Source: an uncultured Sutterella sp. (GTDB lineage Bacteria > Pseudomonadota > Gammaproteobacteria > Burkholderiales > Burkholderiaceae_F). From it: DNA of 34,747 bases. The notes beneath the pieces are model-generated. The model was not told the DNA's origin. It did not search any database and was given only the letters and a program-made list of their open reading frames with translations. Shown here piece by piece: positions 6,872 through 15,514 of this stretch (the first letter of the stretch is position 1; each line of letters begins with the position of its first letter). A program made the translations under genes and the position numbers. Location: the NCBI GenBank assembly GCA_958347955.1, contig CATVXH010000017.1, positions 1 to 34,747 of the forward strand, given 5' to 3'.

Positions 6872-7854
6872 TAGGGCATTAAATCTTTTACAGCGTCCGC
6901 TTCTGCCAACAGTTCGTCGCGAGTAATTTCCAGACGACGGCGTACTTCCTGGTTCATCGGCATGTCACTGATAATCTGGTAGCGCGCTTCGCCCGGGCAC
7001 AAGCACGGGAAGCCAAACACCAGTCCTTTGGGGATACCATAGCTGCCGTCGGAGGGCACTGCCATGGTGCAGCACTTGCCTTGGCTACCCAAAATCCAGT
7101 CGCGCATATGATCAAGCGCGGCGCTTGCGGCCGACGCGGCCGATGAGGCACCGCGAGCTTTAATGATCTGGCTGCCTCTGGTGGCGACGTCTTTAATGAA
7201 ATTTTCCTGCCATTTCTGATCAAATTGGTCACTTAAACGATGACCTTTGTAGCGCAGGAAGCGAATATCCGGATACATCGTGTTACTGTGGTTGCCCCAA
7301 ACAAAAACCTGTTCAACCCCGCTTACCGGTGCTTCAAGTTTTTCCGCCACACGCGCCATGGCGCGGTTCTGATCCAGGCGCATCATCGCGGAGAAGCATT
7401 CCGGCTTTAGGTCCGGAGCGTTGCGCATGGCAATGTAGGCGTTTGTATTGCAGGGATTGCCGACAACCAGTACTCTGACATCACGCGAGGCGCGTTCATT
7501 CAACGCCTTGCCTTGGCGTTGGAAAATTTGACCGTTCACGCGCAAAAGATCCGATCGATCCATACCTTCTTTGCGAGGTTGCGCGCCGATTAAAAAGACG
7601 CATTCGGCGCCGTCAAAAAGTTCACGCTCGTCACTATAGGCGTTCATTTCAGCCAAAAGGGGAAAGGCGCAATCGGACAGTTCCATCATTGTACCTTTAA
7701 GCTTTAGGCGGCTTTCGGGTGTGTTGCGGTCTAAAAGACGCAATTCAATCGGTTGTTGGCGTCCGAAGAGGTCGCCGGCGGCGATGCGAAACAAGATCGA
7801 ATAACCGATCGCGCCGCAAGGACCGGTTACAGCAATACGAATGGGACGAGTCAT
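6871..7854 (-). CDS. mdh: Malate dehydrogenase (type 2)
   Basis: NAD-dependent malate dehydrogenase interconverts malate and oxaloacetate in the TCA cycle. The length of 327 residues is typical of the betaproteobacterial type. Seen are the Rossmann glycine motif VTGPCGAIGYS (GxxGxxG kept, though AAGQ is the usual filling), substrate arginines in PRKEGMDRSDLL, VVGNPCNTNAYIA, the Asp in MRLDQNRA and the catalytic His in VWGNHSNTMYPD. Catalytic residues are intact; several flanking positions (PC, GAQPR, LDQ) differ from the usual AA, GARPR, LDH. The start at 7854 has AGGAAG upstream; a longer frame to 7911 adds a non-homologous leader. The stop overlaps the PIN gene start. Confidence 0.95.
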   Translation of the reverse strand: MTRPIRIAVTGPCGAIGYSILFRIAAGDLFGRQQPIELRLLDRNTPESRLKLKGTMMELSDCAFPLLAEMNAYSDERELFDGAECVFLIGAQPRKEGMDRSDLLRVNGQIFQRQGKALNERASRDVRVLVVGNPCNTNAYIAMRNAPDLKPECFSAMMRLDQNRAMARVAEKLEAPVSGVEQVFVWGNHSNTMYPDIRFLRYKGHRLSDQFDQKWQENFIKDVATRGSQIIKARGASSAASAASAALDHMRDWILGSQGKCCTMAVPSDGSYGIPKGLVFGFPCLCPGEARYQIISDMPMNQEVRRRLEITRDELLAEADAVKDLMP

Positions 7855-7891
7855 AGAAAACTTCCTGAAAAGTCTGTTAAACCAATGTTTC

Positions 7892-7897
7892 ATTATA
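7892..7897 (-). promoter_or_regulatory. Candidate -10 box of mdh
   Basis: A perfect TATAAT on the minus strand lies about 38 nt before the mdh ATG, inside a very AT-rich gap. No good -35 is found at 16-18 nt (ATATAC or TATATA only), so confidence is limited. Confidence 0.4.
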
Positions 7898-8064
7898 AAA
7901 AGAAAAAACAAACGTATATAAATTTTTCTTGAAATTTTCTTTAAAAAATAAAAAATTCTTTCTTATGTTTAATTAAGAAAAGATTAGTGAATTCTTTTAA
8001 AAAAATGAGCAAAAGCGGGGCTTCTTATCTAAAATTCGAGCAACTAATGCAGATAGGTGGCTTC

Positions 8065-8745
8065 ATGCACAAAAGAATTGTTTTGGGATTGCTATCCGTT
8101 TTTATTGTGGGATCAGCTTTTGCCGCTCCGGATGAGGATGCGGAGTTTATCACTCCTGAATCGTTGGGTTGGGAAGCGGGCGTTGTCGGCCCGAGTCCGT
8201 TAGACCCTGATTACATTGATCCGGAATTCAAGACACTGCAAGAGGCCGAAAAAGCTAAAGCGATTGGTGAGGCAGAACTCAAGCGCATCCAAAGACTGCG
8301 CGAAGGCCACACCTATTTGTGTCAGAAGAAAATCTTTGTCAATGATTGCATAGATCGCGCAGAGACCGTTTTGTACAAGAGAACGCGTATTGCCAATCAA
8401 TTGATCCGAAAAGCCGATCATCAGATTCGAATTTTTAAGTCACAACAGCGTCAGGCAGATGCGGCTCAAGGGCCAGCTATGCCGGCCAAACGCGCTGATG
8501 TTAAAAGCGCCGATGAAAAAATCGCCGCTCAAAATGCTCGAAAGTCACAAGAACAAGCCAATCAAGCCGCCTATGATGACAAGGTAAAGGCCGCTGAAGA
8601 CCGCAAGGCAGAAATGCTGAAGGCGGCTGAAGAGCGAAAAGCCAAACGTGAGGCGAAAAAAGCCGCTTATGAGGCGGAGCGCCAAAAACGTGAGCAAGCT
8701 CAAAAACTGCAGCAAGAACAATCTCAAAAAGGCTCTTTCTTTTAA
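8065..8745 (+). CDS. Exported Ala/Lys/Glu-rich coiled-coil protein
   Basis: The 226-residue protein is predicted to be periplasmic. MHKRIVLGLLSVFIVGSAFA is a clean signal peptide with cleavage before AP. The mature part has an acidic Pro-rich linker (about 21-55), a helical segment with a Cys pair in YLCQKKIFVNDCIDRAE (about 87-105), and a charged helical tail (about 150-220) rich in AAEERKAKREAKK-type repeats, similar to TolA-like stalks. The C-x9-C helical segment resembles a conserved, uncharacterised betaproteobacterial exported family; this is recalled similarity, not a search. The start at 8065 has AGGTGG upstream and gives the signal peptide. Its stop overlaps the next start (TAATG), so it is tied to the YoaA-type helicase although the two products work in different compartments. 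Function unknown. Confidence 0.8.
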   Translation: MHKRIVLGLLSVFIVGSAFAAPDEDAEFITPESLGWEAGVVGPSPLDPDYIDPEFKTLQEAEKAKAIGEAELKRIQRLREGHTYLCQKKIFVNDCIDRAETVLYKRTRIANQLIRKADHQIRIFKSQQRQADAAQGPAMPAKRADVKSADEKIAAQNARKSQEQANQAAYDDKVKAAEDRKAEMLKAAEERKAKREAKKAAYEAERQKREQAQKLQQEQSQKGSFF

Positions 8746-10757
8746 TGAAGCCCGCATTGGAATCGGCTATCGACCGAGCGTTTGCGGCCAACGGACTATT
8801 GTGCAGCCGTATTGAAGGCTTTAAAAGAAGAAACAGCCAGCTTCAATTTGCCAAAGCGGTCGGGGAAGCGATAGATACAAAAGGCGTGGCCGTTGTTGAG
8901 GCGGGGACGGGGACAGGCAAGACCTTTGCTTATTTGGTTCCCGCTGTCTTGTCACGCTCCAAGACAATCATTTCAACAGCCAGTAAAACGCTGCAGGATC
9001 AGCTATTCAATAAAGATGCCGGGCGAATCTGCTCCGCGTTGGCTATTGATGCCGATGTGGCCGTTTTGAAAGGTCGCGGCAATTATATTTGCAAAGAGCG
9101 TTTGGATCGGTTGGTTGACCGGGGACTGTTGCCTGAGGCTGACAGTTATAAACGTTTAAAAAAGATTATTGACTTTGCCAATCAAAGTGACACCGGCGAT
9201 ATAAACGATATTCCCGGTATTCCGGAAAAAGATCCCCTGTGGCCTTGGGTGACAAGCACAAAAGATAATTGTTTGGGTAAATCTAAGTGCCCTCATTATG
9301 AGGAGTGTTTTGTGAACCGGGCGCGCCTCAGAGCCCGCGAGGCCGATATCGTCATCGTCAACCATCATCTTTTCATGGCCGATTTAAGCCTCAAAGATGA
9401 CACAATGGCGGAGTTGCTGCCGGACGCTGATCTTATTATTCTGGATGAGGCACACAAGTTGCCCGATGTCGGAATTGATTACTTCTCGGATATGTTTTCT
9501 CTGTGGGAGTTGCAGGACTTTTCTGAAGAAGGCCGCATAGTCGGCAAGGCCCACGCGCCCGGAGTTGTCCGCTGGGACGATCTTTTTTTGGAGATTAAAA
9601 AAGCGGCGTTGAATGTCCACCAAAGCATTCATCGGGGATTGGGTGTAGAGATAGACACCGAAGTTGAAGTGGCTGGCATAGAGAACTTCTCCGAAACCAT
9701 CAAAGAACCCTTTGAGGCGTTGTGCAATTCAATATCGGAAGTCTGCAAGGCTTTCAAAGCCATTGAAGGATCAGTCGATGAGTGCGACCTTTTCTCAGAG
9801 CGCGCCCAAGAGCTCTATAAGCGAATTCAGGATTGGCAGGTCGTTTTGTCGAATCCCGAAGCGATTAAAACGGTTGGCGGCATACCTTCTGTTCTTTGGT
9901 TAAGACTTACCGATCAGAATGTTCTTTTTTCCAATACCCCGCTGTCGCTGTCAGAGCCCTTTGCAAAAGCTCGGGCGAAAATGAGTAACGCCTGGGTGCT
10001 CACGAGCGCCACCATCTCAACCCGCAGAGATGACGGATCCGCGGATTTTTCCTATTTTCTCAATGAGTTGGGGCTATCCTCAAAAACACCGACGTTTACC
10101 TGGGAAAGTCCTTTCAACTTTCCCTATCAGGCGAGATTTTATTTACCTAAAAATTTGCCCGGTGTTTTTGAAGACAATTTCGCCCATGAGCTCGTTGAAG
10201 CCGCATGGCCTTTGTTGCAAAAGACTCAAGGACGGGCCTTTTTCCTTTGCACAAGTTTTCGATCAATGGAGGCGATCGCCAACGAGCTTCGTCTGCGCAT
10301 GGGGGCCAATTTCACACTTTGTGTTCAAGGCGAAGCTCCCAAATCCGAGCTTTTGGAGCGTTTTAAATCCATGCCTAACGCCGTGCTGGTCGGTTCGATG
10401 AGCTTCTGGGAGGGGGTGGATATGAAAGGCGACGCTCTGCAGCTGGTGGTTATCGATAAAATGCCTTTCGCTCAATTTGACACGCCGGTGGCCCGCGCTA
10501 AAAAAGAATGGTTCGCCCAACAGGGCAAGAATCCATTCATGAGTTATCAGTTACCCGAGATGATCACAACGTTGCGACAAGGCGTTGGGCGTCTGATTCG
10601 CAGTGAAAATGATTTCGGTGTGGTGCTCTTTGGCGATAATCGATTGCTCGAAAAGCGATACGGAAGGGTCGTGCTCGAGAGTTTGCCGCCAATGATCAGA
10701 ACTCAGGAATTCGCACGCGTTTACTCTTTTCTTGATAATCCCGATGACGCCTATTAA
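8745..10757 (+). CDS. yoaA: YoaA/DinG-type iron-sulfur DNA helicase
   Basis: This is an ATP-dependent 5'-3' superfamily 2 helicase of the XPD/DinG group that acts on damaged or stalled DNA; E. coli YoaA works with a polymerase III chi subunit. Walker A is VEAGTGTGKT (51-60). Four cysteines for a 4Fe-4S cluster are C116, C176, C182 and C188 (spacing in DNCLGKSKCPHYEEC). DEAH is at 234-237 (ILDEAHKLPD), followed by LTSATIS, LCTSFRSM, VVIDKMPFA and the QGVGRLIR arginine finger motif. At 670 residues and by motif order it is closer to YoaA than to DinG. The ATG overlaps the upstream stop codon; ribosome-site evidence is weak, so coupling is likely. A bidirectional terminator follows. Confidence 0.93.
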   Translation: MKPALESAIDRAFAANGLLCSRIEGFKRRNSQLQFAKAVGEAIDTKGVAVVEAGTGTGKTFAYLVPAVLSRSKTIISTASKTLQDQLFNKDAGRICSALAIDADVAVLKGRGNYICKERLDRLVDRGLLPEADSYKRLKKIIDFANQSDTGDINDIPGIPEKDPLWPWVTSTKDNCLGKSKCPHYEECFVNRARLRAREADIVIVNHHLFMADLSLKDDTMAELLPDADLIILDEAHKLPDVGIDYFSDMFSLWELQDFSEEGRIVGKAHAPGVVRWDDLFLEIKKAALNVHQSIHRGLGVEIDTEVEVAGIENFSETIKEPFEALCNSISEVCKAFKAIEGSVDECDLFSERAQELYKRIQDWQVVLSNPEAIKTVGGIPSVLWLRLTDQNVLFSNTPLSLSEPFAKARAKMSNAWVLTSATISTRRDDGSADFSYFLNELGLSSKTPTFTWESPFNFPYQARFYLPKNLPGVFEDNFAHELVEAAWPLLQKTQGRAFFLCTSFRSMEAIANELRLRMGANFTLCVQGEAPKSELLERFKSMPNAVLVGSMSFWEGVDMKGDALQLVVIDKMPFAQFDTPVARAKKEWFAQQGKNPFMSYQLPEMITTLRQGVGRLIRSENDFGVVLFGDNRLLEKRYGRVVLESLPPMIRTQEFARVYSFLDNPDDAY

Positions 10758-10783
10758 AAAGGCCGCCCGAAGGCAGCCTTTTT
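10756..10783. terminator. Bidirectional terminator between yoaA and bamD
   Basis: AAAAAGGCCGCC and GGCAGCCTTTTT surround the tetraloop CGAA, with a single C/A mismatch in the stem. The A and T tracts on both sides serve the convergent yoaA (plus) and bamD (minus) genes. Confidence 0.85.
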
Positions 10784-10796
10784 AAGGGTAGGTATC

Positions 10797-11564
10797 TTAG
10801 CGTTCCCGGTTTTGATTGAGTGCCAAAACCCGGTCAACGTCAGCTTCCAAGTCCTTAACGCCCATTTGTTGGTAACAATCTCGGATGAGCTGCAGGGCAT
10901 CATCTGAGTAGGGGGTTTGTTGGAATGTGCGCACGACGTTTTGCGCACGTTCAATAGCGGCCACATAGGCGTGCCGATCGTAATAGAACTTGGCGATATT
11001 GTATTCGTGGTGAGCTTGAGACAAAACCAGTTCATGCATGCGACGACGGGCCTCGTGCGCGTAACGCGATTGAGGGAAGCGCTCAAGCAGTTCTTTGAAT
11101 GTGTCAAACGCGGTTTGAGCGGCATCAGAATCGCGTTCGTAAATATCTTGAGTGAGCAGTGCCGTGAAGATCGTGTCGCGTTGGTTTAACGTGGCGATCG
11201 CCTTCAGATAAAGCACATAGTCGCTGTTGGCATGATCGGGGTACTGACGCAAGAAGCGGTCGCAGGCCTGCACACATTGATCCACATCACCTTCGCGCCA
11301 GTACGCGTAAGCGCTTTCAATCTGCGCTTGCTGGGCATAACGGCCGAAGGGATAACGGCTCTCCAATTTTGTGTAATAATCTTGCGCCCGAGTCCAGTCG
11401 GCGTCTTCGACGGCCAGCCGAGCTTCTTCATAGAGTTGCTCTGCGTTCCAGCCCTGAGTGTGGTCGATTTCCACTTGGGTGCAGCCAGCGCCGGCCGCGG
11501 CGATCGCGGCGGCCATAATAATGGTTGCCGCACGCTTGCGCATTTGATGTAAAGTTAATGCCAT
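10797..11564 (-). CDS. bamD: Outer-membrane assembly lipoprotein BamD
   Basis: BamD is the essential TPR lipoprotein of the BAM complex that inserts beta-barrel proteins into the outer membrane. The signal peptide ends in the lipobox AGAGC (C28). Five TPR-like repeats follow: YEEARLAVEDADWTRAQDYY, IESAYAYWREGDVDQCVQAC, the signature SDYVLYLKAIAT, LLERFPQSRYAHEARRRM and the FYYDRHAYVAAIERAQ region. The length of 255 residues is normal. A GTG start at 11600 would be possible, but a strong promoter (-10 at 11603-11608) puts the transcript start about there, so ATG 11564 is chosen; ATG 11543 also remains possible. Confidence 0.93.
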   Translation of the reverse strand: MALTLHQMRKRAATIIMAAAIAAAGAGCTQVEIDHTQGWNAEQLYEEARLAVEDADWTRAQDYYTKLESRYPFGRYAQQAQIESAYAYWREGDVDQCVQACDRFLRQYPDHANSDYVLYLKAIATLNQRDTIFTALLTQDIYERDSDAAQTAFDTFKELLERFPQSRYAHEARRRMHELVLSQAHHEYNIAKFYYDRHAYVAAIERAQNVVRTFQQTPYSDDALQLIRDCYQQMGVKDLEADVDRVLALNQNRER

Positions 11565-11602
11565 TGGTGTGACTCTGGTAAATGCGGTCAATTGATTCAC
11601 GG

Positions 11603-11632
11603 ATTATAGCGATCCGACAGCCTTTGACTCAA
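11603..11632 (-). promoter_or_regulatory. bamD promoter
   Basis: On the minus strand TTGAGT (11632-11627), an 18-nt spacer and TATAAT (11608-11603) predict a transcript start near 11597, leaving a leader of about 32 nt before ATG 11564. It lies in the 88-bp gap shared with divergent rluD. Confidence 0.6.
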
Positions 11633-11652
11633 GTAGATGATTAAGGAAATAT

Positions 11653-12660
11653 ATGTCAGCTCCTTCTGAAGAAGCGCTTTTTTTTGTTGTTGATGACCAA
11701 TATTCAGGCGAACGTCTCGATAAAGTGTTGGCTCAACTCATGCCGTCTGTGTCACGGGCGCGCCTGCAAGAGTGGATTGAACAGGGGGCGGTCGTCGTCA
11801 ACGGCGAGGTTGCCGCTAAAGTCCGGGCCAAAGTCGCCGCGGGCGATGAGATTGAAGTGACCGAGCAGCCCAGTCCCGAAGAACTTGCCTTTAAGCCCGT
11901 GCAAATGGACTTGAATGTCGTGTATGAGGATGAGGATATCCTGGTGGTCAATAAACCGGCCGGTTTGGTGGTGCATCCGGCGGCCGGCCATTGGGACGAT
12001 ACTCTTTTAAACGGGCTTTTAGCCCGCAATCCCGAATTAAAACTTTTACCCCGTGCGGGTATCGTTCACCGTCTTGACCGTGATACGACCGGTCTGATGG
12101 TGGTCGCTAAAACGTTGCAAGCGCAAACAGATTTAATCAGGCAGCTTCAGGCCCGCACCGTAAAGCGGGAATATTGGGCTATTGTGCACGGTCAGGCTCC
12201 CGAGGCCGGCTTTATCGATGAACCTATCATGCGTGATCCTCGCTCGCCGATGCGTTTTTGTGTCGGTCAGGGCCCCCGCGCCAAAGAAGCAAAAACACAT
12301 GTTCGCCTGGTCGACACCGCCTCTGTGCCCGGTGTCGGTCAAACTCCCTTGACCGTTTCGTGGGTAGCCTGCAGACTGGACACGGGGCGCACCCATCAAA
12401 TTCGCGTGCACATGCAGTGGGCGGGGCTGGCTCTTGTCGGTGATCCGGTTTATAAGGGTAAAATGGGTAAACTGCCTGACGGGTGCCCGCTGTCAAGCAT
12501 AAAGCGTCAGGCGTTGCATGCTTCACGATTGGGTTTGCAGCATCCGAGAACAAAAGAAGCGATGCAATGGTTTGTGCCGGCGCCGGACGATATGGCGCAG
12601 TTGATGCAAGAGATCGGTTTTGGTCCGACGGACGAGCCGGTGACAGTATTTGAACAATAG
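11653..12660 (+). CDS. rluD: 23S rRNA pseudouridine synthase RluD
   Basis: RluD makes pseudouridines 1911, 1915 and 1917 in helix 69 of 23S rRNA. An S4 RNA-binding domain (about 17-75, GERLDKVLAQLMPSVSRARL) precedes the RsuA/RluA catalytic domain with VVNKPAGLVVHPAAGH and the active-site motif GIVHRLDRDTTGLMV (catalytic D142). RTHQIRVHM near 245 is also typical. The 335 residues fit the family. AAGGAAAT lies just before the ATG. First gene of the row rluD-pgeF-rimO-mtgA, with gaps of only 8, 3 and 11 nt. Confidence 0.95.
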   Translation: MSAPSEEALFFVVDDQYSGERLDKVLAQLMPSVSRARLQEWIEQGAVVVNGEVAAKVRAKVAAGDEIEVTEQPSPEELAFKPVQMDLNVVYEDEDILVVNKPAGLVVHPAAGHWDDTLLNGLLARNPELKLLPRAGIVHRLDRDTTGLMVVAKTLQAQTDLIRQLQARTVKREYWAIVHGQAPEAGFIDEPIMRDPRSPMRFCVGQGPRAKEAKTHVRLVDTASVPGVGQTPLTVSWVACRLDTGRTHQIRVHMQWAGLALVGDPVYKGKMGKLPDGCPLSSIKRQALHASRLGLQHPRTKEAMQWFVPAPDDMAQLMQEIGFGPTDEPVTVFEQ

Positions 12661-12668
12661 GAATACAT

Positions 12669-13457
12669 ATGATTGACGATACCACCAAGCCCGCCTTGGC
12701 TATTTTGCAGCCCGACTGGGACGATATCCGTCCGGACAATGTCGATGCACTCATGACGCTTCGCGCAGGCGGAGTCTCATCCGGTCCTTACGGTGATAAG
12801 GACGGCATTGGCGGATTTAATGTCGGCTTATACACCGGTGATGTTCCTGTTTGCGTGAATATGAACAGAAATCTCGCCGCGCAGCTGGTGCCATCCGATC
12901 CCAAGTGGCTCAAACAGGTTCACGGTGATCGTGTGGTCGATGCAGAAACGGCTTTGCCTGAGGAAGAAGCCGATGCCAGCACCGCTGTTACGCCGAATGT
13001 TGTTTGCGTTGTTCAGGTTGCCGATTGTCTGCCGGTTTTGATTGCCGAAAAAAATGGGCGCGCGGTTGCCGCGGTGCATTGCGGCTGGAGGAGCCTAGCC
13101 GCAGAAATCCTTCAAAAGACGATCACCCGCTTGCGTGAAAGAGTGTCCGACCCTGATGCTCAATTTATCGCTTGGTTGGGCCCCCGCATCGGAGACGATG
13201 ACTTCGAGACAGGCGGCGATGTGCTGCAGGCCATGCAAAAGACCATTAACGGAGCTCAAGTGGCTTTCAAGGATAAAGGCGATGGCAAATACCTTTGTTC
13301 CCTGACAACGCTTGCCCGCATGGCGCTTTTGCAATCAGGGGTGGAAGATGTCATTGAGGCTCGCCACAGCACTTATGCCGATCCTGAACTTTTCTACAGT
13401 TTCCGCCGTGATGGCAAGACGGGCCGTCACGCGGCAATGATTTGGATAAAAGGTTAA
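12669..13457 (+). CDS. pgeF: Peptidoglycan editing factor PgeF (YfiH/DUF152)
   Basis: PgeF-type proteins of the laccase-domain (YfiH) family keep the correct amino acid in the peptidoglycan peptide by removing misincorporated L-Ser. Family motifs are WLKQVHGDRVV (H85), VADCLPVL (C120) and AVHCGWRSLA (H137), which form the zinc-binding His-Cys-His site, then WLGPRIG and SFRRDGKTGRHAAMIW at the C-terminus. The 262 residues fit the family. The start has AGGAAT upstream. Placement directly after rluD is the standard betaproteobacterial order. Confidence 0.93.
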   Translation: MIDDTTKPALAILQPDWDDIRPDNVDALMTLRAGGVSSGPYGDKDGIGGFNVGLYTGDVPVCVNMNRNLAAQLVPSDPKWLKQVHGDRVVDAETALPEEEADASTAVTPNVVCVVQVADCLPVLIAEKNGRAVAAVHCGWRSLAAEILQKTITRLRERVSDPDAQFIAWLGPRIGDDDFETGGDVLQAMQKTINGAQVAFKDKGDGKYLCSLTTLARMALLQSGVEDVIEARHSTYADPELFYSFRRDGKTGRHAAMIWIKG

Positions 13458-13460
13458 AGA

Positions 13461-14807
13461 ATGTCAAACCTCGCCCGAATTGGTGTTGTTTCCATGGGGT
13501 GCCCGAAGGCACTGGTGGATTCAGAACGAATCATGACGCAATTAAGAGCCGAGGGTTATGAAATCGTCGGCTCCTACTCGGACGCGGACCTGGTGATTGT
13601 GAACACTTGCGGCTTTCTCAATGAGGCCGTTGCTGAAAGTGTGGAAGCGATCAATGAGGCGATGCGAGAAAACGGCCGCGTTATCGTGACCGGCTGCCTT
13701 GGTGCGAAAAAGCATCTGGACGGAACGCCTTATCTTGACGATGTCTGCCCGAATGTTTTGGGTGTTACCGGCCCCGGTGAATTTGACAAAGTCTATGAAT
13801 TGGTCCACCGTCACTTACCCCAGCCCCATAGCCCTTATTGGGATTTGGTGCCTAAAGCCGGATTAAAGCTCACGCCCTCTCATTACGCATATCTGAAAAT
13901 CAGCGAAGGATGCAATCACAAGTGCGCCTTTTGCATTATTCCGCAATTAAGAGGCAAGCTTGTAAGCCGCCCGATCGGAGAAGTGTTGCGGGAGGCGGAA
14001 ATCTTACGGGATTGCGGAGTACGCGAGCTGATGGTTATCAGCCAGGACACTTCCGCTTATGGGGTTGATTGCCGCTACAAAATTGATTTCACTGATGAGG
14101 GCAAGGCTCTGCAAACCCGTCTCATTGATTTAGCCAGAGAGTTGGGCGAGTTGGGTATGTGGATTCGTTTGCATTATGTTTACCCTTACCCGCAGGTCGA
14201 TCAGGTGGTGGAATTGATGGCTGAGGGGAAGATTTTGCCCTATTTGGATATACCGTTTCAGCATGCGCACCCGAGAGTTCTTAAGGCGATGAAGCGGCCG
14301 GCAGCCACGGAAAAAACTCTGGAGCGAATTCAAAATTGGAGAAAAATCTGTCCCGATCTCACCATACGATCGACCTTTATTGCCGGCTTCCCCGGAGAGA
14401 CGGAAGAAGAATTTCAATACCTTTTGGATTTCCTGAAAGAGGCTCAGTTGGATCGAGTCGGCTGCTTTGCTTATTCACCGATTGAAGGGGCCAGCGCCAA
14501 TGACTTGCCAGGTGCCTTACCCGATGAAGTCAGGCAAGAACGCCGTGATCGCTTCATGCAGGTTCAGTCAGAAATTTCTGAGGCTCGAATGCGTCGCAAG
14601 ATCGGAACAGTTCAAAAGGTCATTATTGATGAGCCTGAAGATGAGGACGGTGTGGCGATCGGCCGAACGACAGCTGACGCGCCGGAAATTGACGGCATTA
14701 TTTATGTCACCACCGATTCTCATTTGCAGCCCGGTGATATTGTTGATGTAAAAGTCACGGCTAATCAAGAGTATGACTTGATCGGCAGACAGGTTGTTTC
14801 TTCGTAG
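13461..14807 (+). CDS. rimO: Ribosomal protein S12 methylthiotransferase RimO
   Basis: This radical SAM enzyme adds a methylthio group to the conserved Asp of ribosomal protein S12. The N-terminal UPF0004 domain has the three cluster cysteines C14 (SMGCPKALVDSE), C50 (VNTCGF) and C79 (VTGCLGAKK). The radical-SAM CxxxCxxC is at 151-158 (SEGCNHKCAFCIIPQLRG). A TRAM domain occupies about the last 65 residues. The QLRGKLVSRP segment and S12-type SMGCPKALVDSE separate it from MiaB. Length 448 is typical. It starts 3 nt after pgeF. Confidence 0.96.
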   Translation: MSNLARIGVVSMGCPKALVDSERIMTQLRAEGYEIVGSYSDADLVIVNTCGFLNEAVAESVEAINEAMRENGRVIVTGCLGAKKHLDGTPYLDDVCPNVLGVTGPGEFDKVYELVHRHLPQPHSPYWDLVPKAGLKLTPSHYAYLKISEGCNHKCAFCIIPQLRGKLVSRPIGEVLREAEILRDCGVRELMVISQDTSAYGVDCRYKIDFTDEGKALQTRLIDLARELGELGMWIRLHYVYPYPQVDQVVELMAEGKILPYLDIPFQHAHPRVLKAMKRPAATEKTLERIQNWRKICPDLTIRSTFIAGFPGETEEEFQYLLDFLKEAQLDRVGCFAYSPIEGASANDLPGALPDEVRQERRDRFMQVQSEISEARMRRKIGTVQKVIIDEPEDEDGVAIGRTTADAPEIDGIIYVTTDSHLQPGDIVDVKVTANQEYDLIGRQVVSS

Positions 14808-14818
14808 GCCAAGCTTTT

Positions 14819-15514
14819 ATGAAGATAAAAAAAACTGTAAAGACCCTTTGTCTGACTATCCTTGCCCTAGTTGTTCTTGTCGAGGGCTATTATGTCGGTC
14901 AAGTGCTCTGGTACAGTATTGCCCCCATTGAAACATCGGCTTATATCGAAAGTGAGAGGGAGCGGTTGGGGCAAGTCAGTCACAAACCGGTTCTTTTAAA
15001 AAACATTTCCAATGATATGGTCCGTGCCACGGTGGCCGCTGAAGACGCCCGTTTTATGGACCATTTCGGCATTGAATGGGAAGCCACGGGTGAAGCCTTC
15101 ATGAGCAACGTGATTGAGGGCGAGCGTGCGCCGGGCGGCTCCACCATTACCCAGCAAACAGTCAAAAATCTCTTTTTATCTCACGAGAAAAGCTACCTTC
15201 GGAAATTCCAAGAAATGATTTTGGCTTTGGTGATGGATGCTACCTGGTCTAAGGGACGCATATTGCAGACCTATTTGAACATCGCTGAATTCGGAGAGGG
15301 AATTTTTGGGGTTGAAGCCGCGGCCCGGCATTACTACGGTGTGAGCGCCCGGCGGCTCACTCATTGGCAAAGTGTTTGGCTGGCGGCGATCCTTTCCAAC
15401 CCCAGGTATTACGAAAAACATGGATCAACCAACTGGCTTAGGCATCGCATTGATGTGATTGAGGGGTCAATGAAAGAGCCTCAGTTTGCCTCGATCAATA
15501 ACAGAATGCGCTAA
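14819..15514 (+). CDS. mtgA: Monofunctional peptidoglycan glycosyltransferase MtgA
   Basis: MtgA polymerises lipid II into glycan strands. One N-terminal transmembrane helix (about 10-30) anchors a GT51 domain with the hallmark motifs: catalytic Glu in TVAAEDARFMDHFGIE (E75), GGSTITQQTVKNLF, RKFQEMILAL and LNIAEFGEGIFGVEAAARHYYG. Length 231 is normal and no transpeptidase domain follows. Last gene of the rluD-pgeF-rimO-mtgA row. Its TAA overlaps the stop codon of the convergent permease gene, and no terminator separates them. Confidence 0.94.
   Translation: MKIKKTVKTLCLTILALVVLVEGYYVGQVLWYSIAPIETSAYIESERERLGQVSHKPVLLKNISNDMVRATVAAEDARFMDHFGIEWEATGEAFMSNVIEGERAPGGSTITQQTVKNLFLSHEKSYLRKFQEMILALVMDATWSKGRILQTYLNIAEFGEGIFGVEAAARHYYGVSARRLTHWQSVWLAAILSNPRYYEKHGSTNWLRHRIDVIEGSMKEPQFASINNRMR

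Noticed and set aside
11565..11600. GTG start for BamD at 11600
   Set aside because: A strong promoter places the transcript start at about 11597, so this codon would not be in the message; it also adds residues before the signal peptide.
12227..12754. A 175-codon open frame on the minus strand
   Set aside because: It lies antisense to rluD and the start of pgeF, both strongly supported, and its translation has no recognisable family features.
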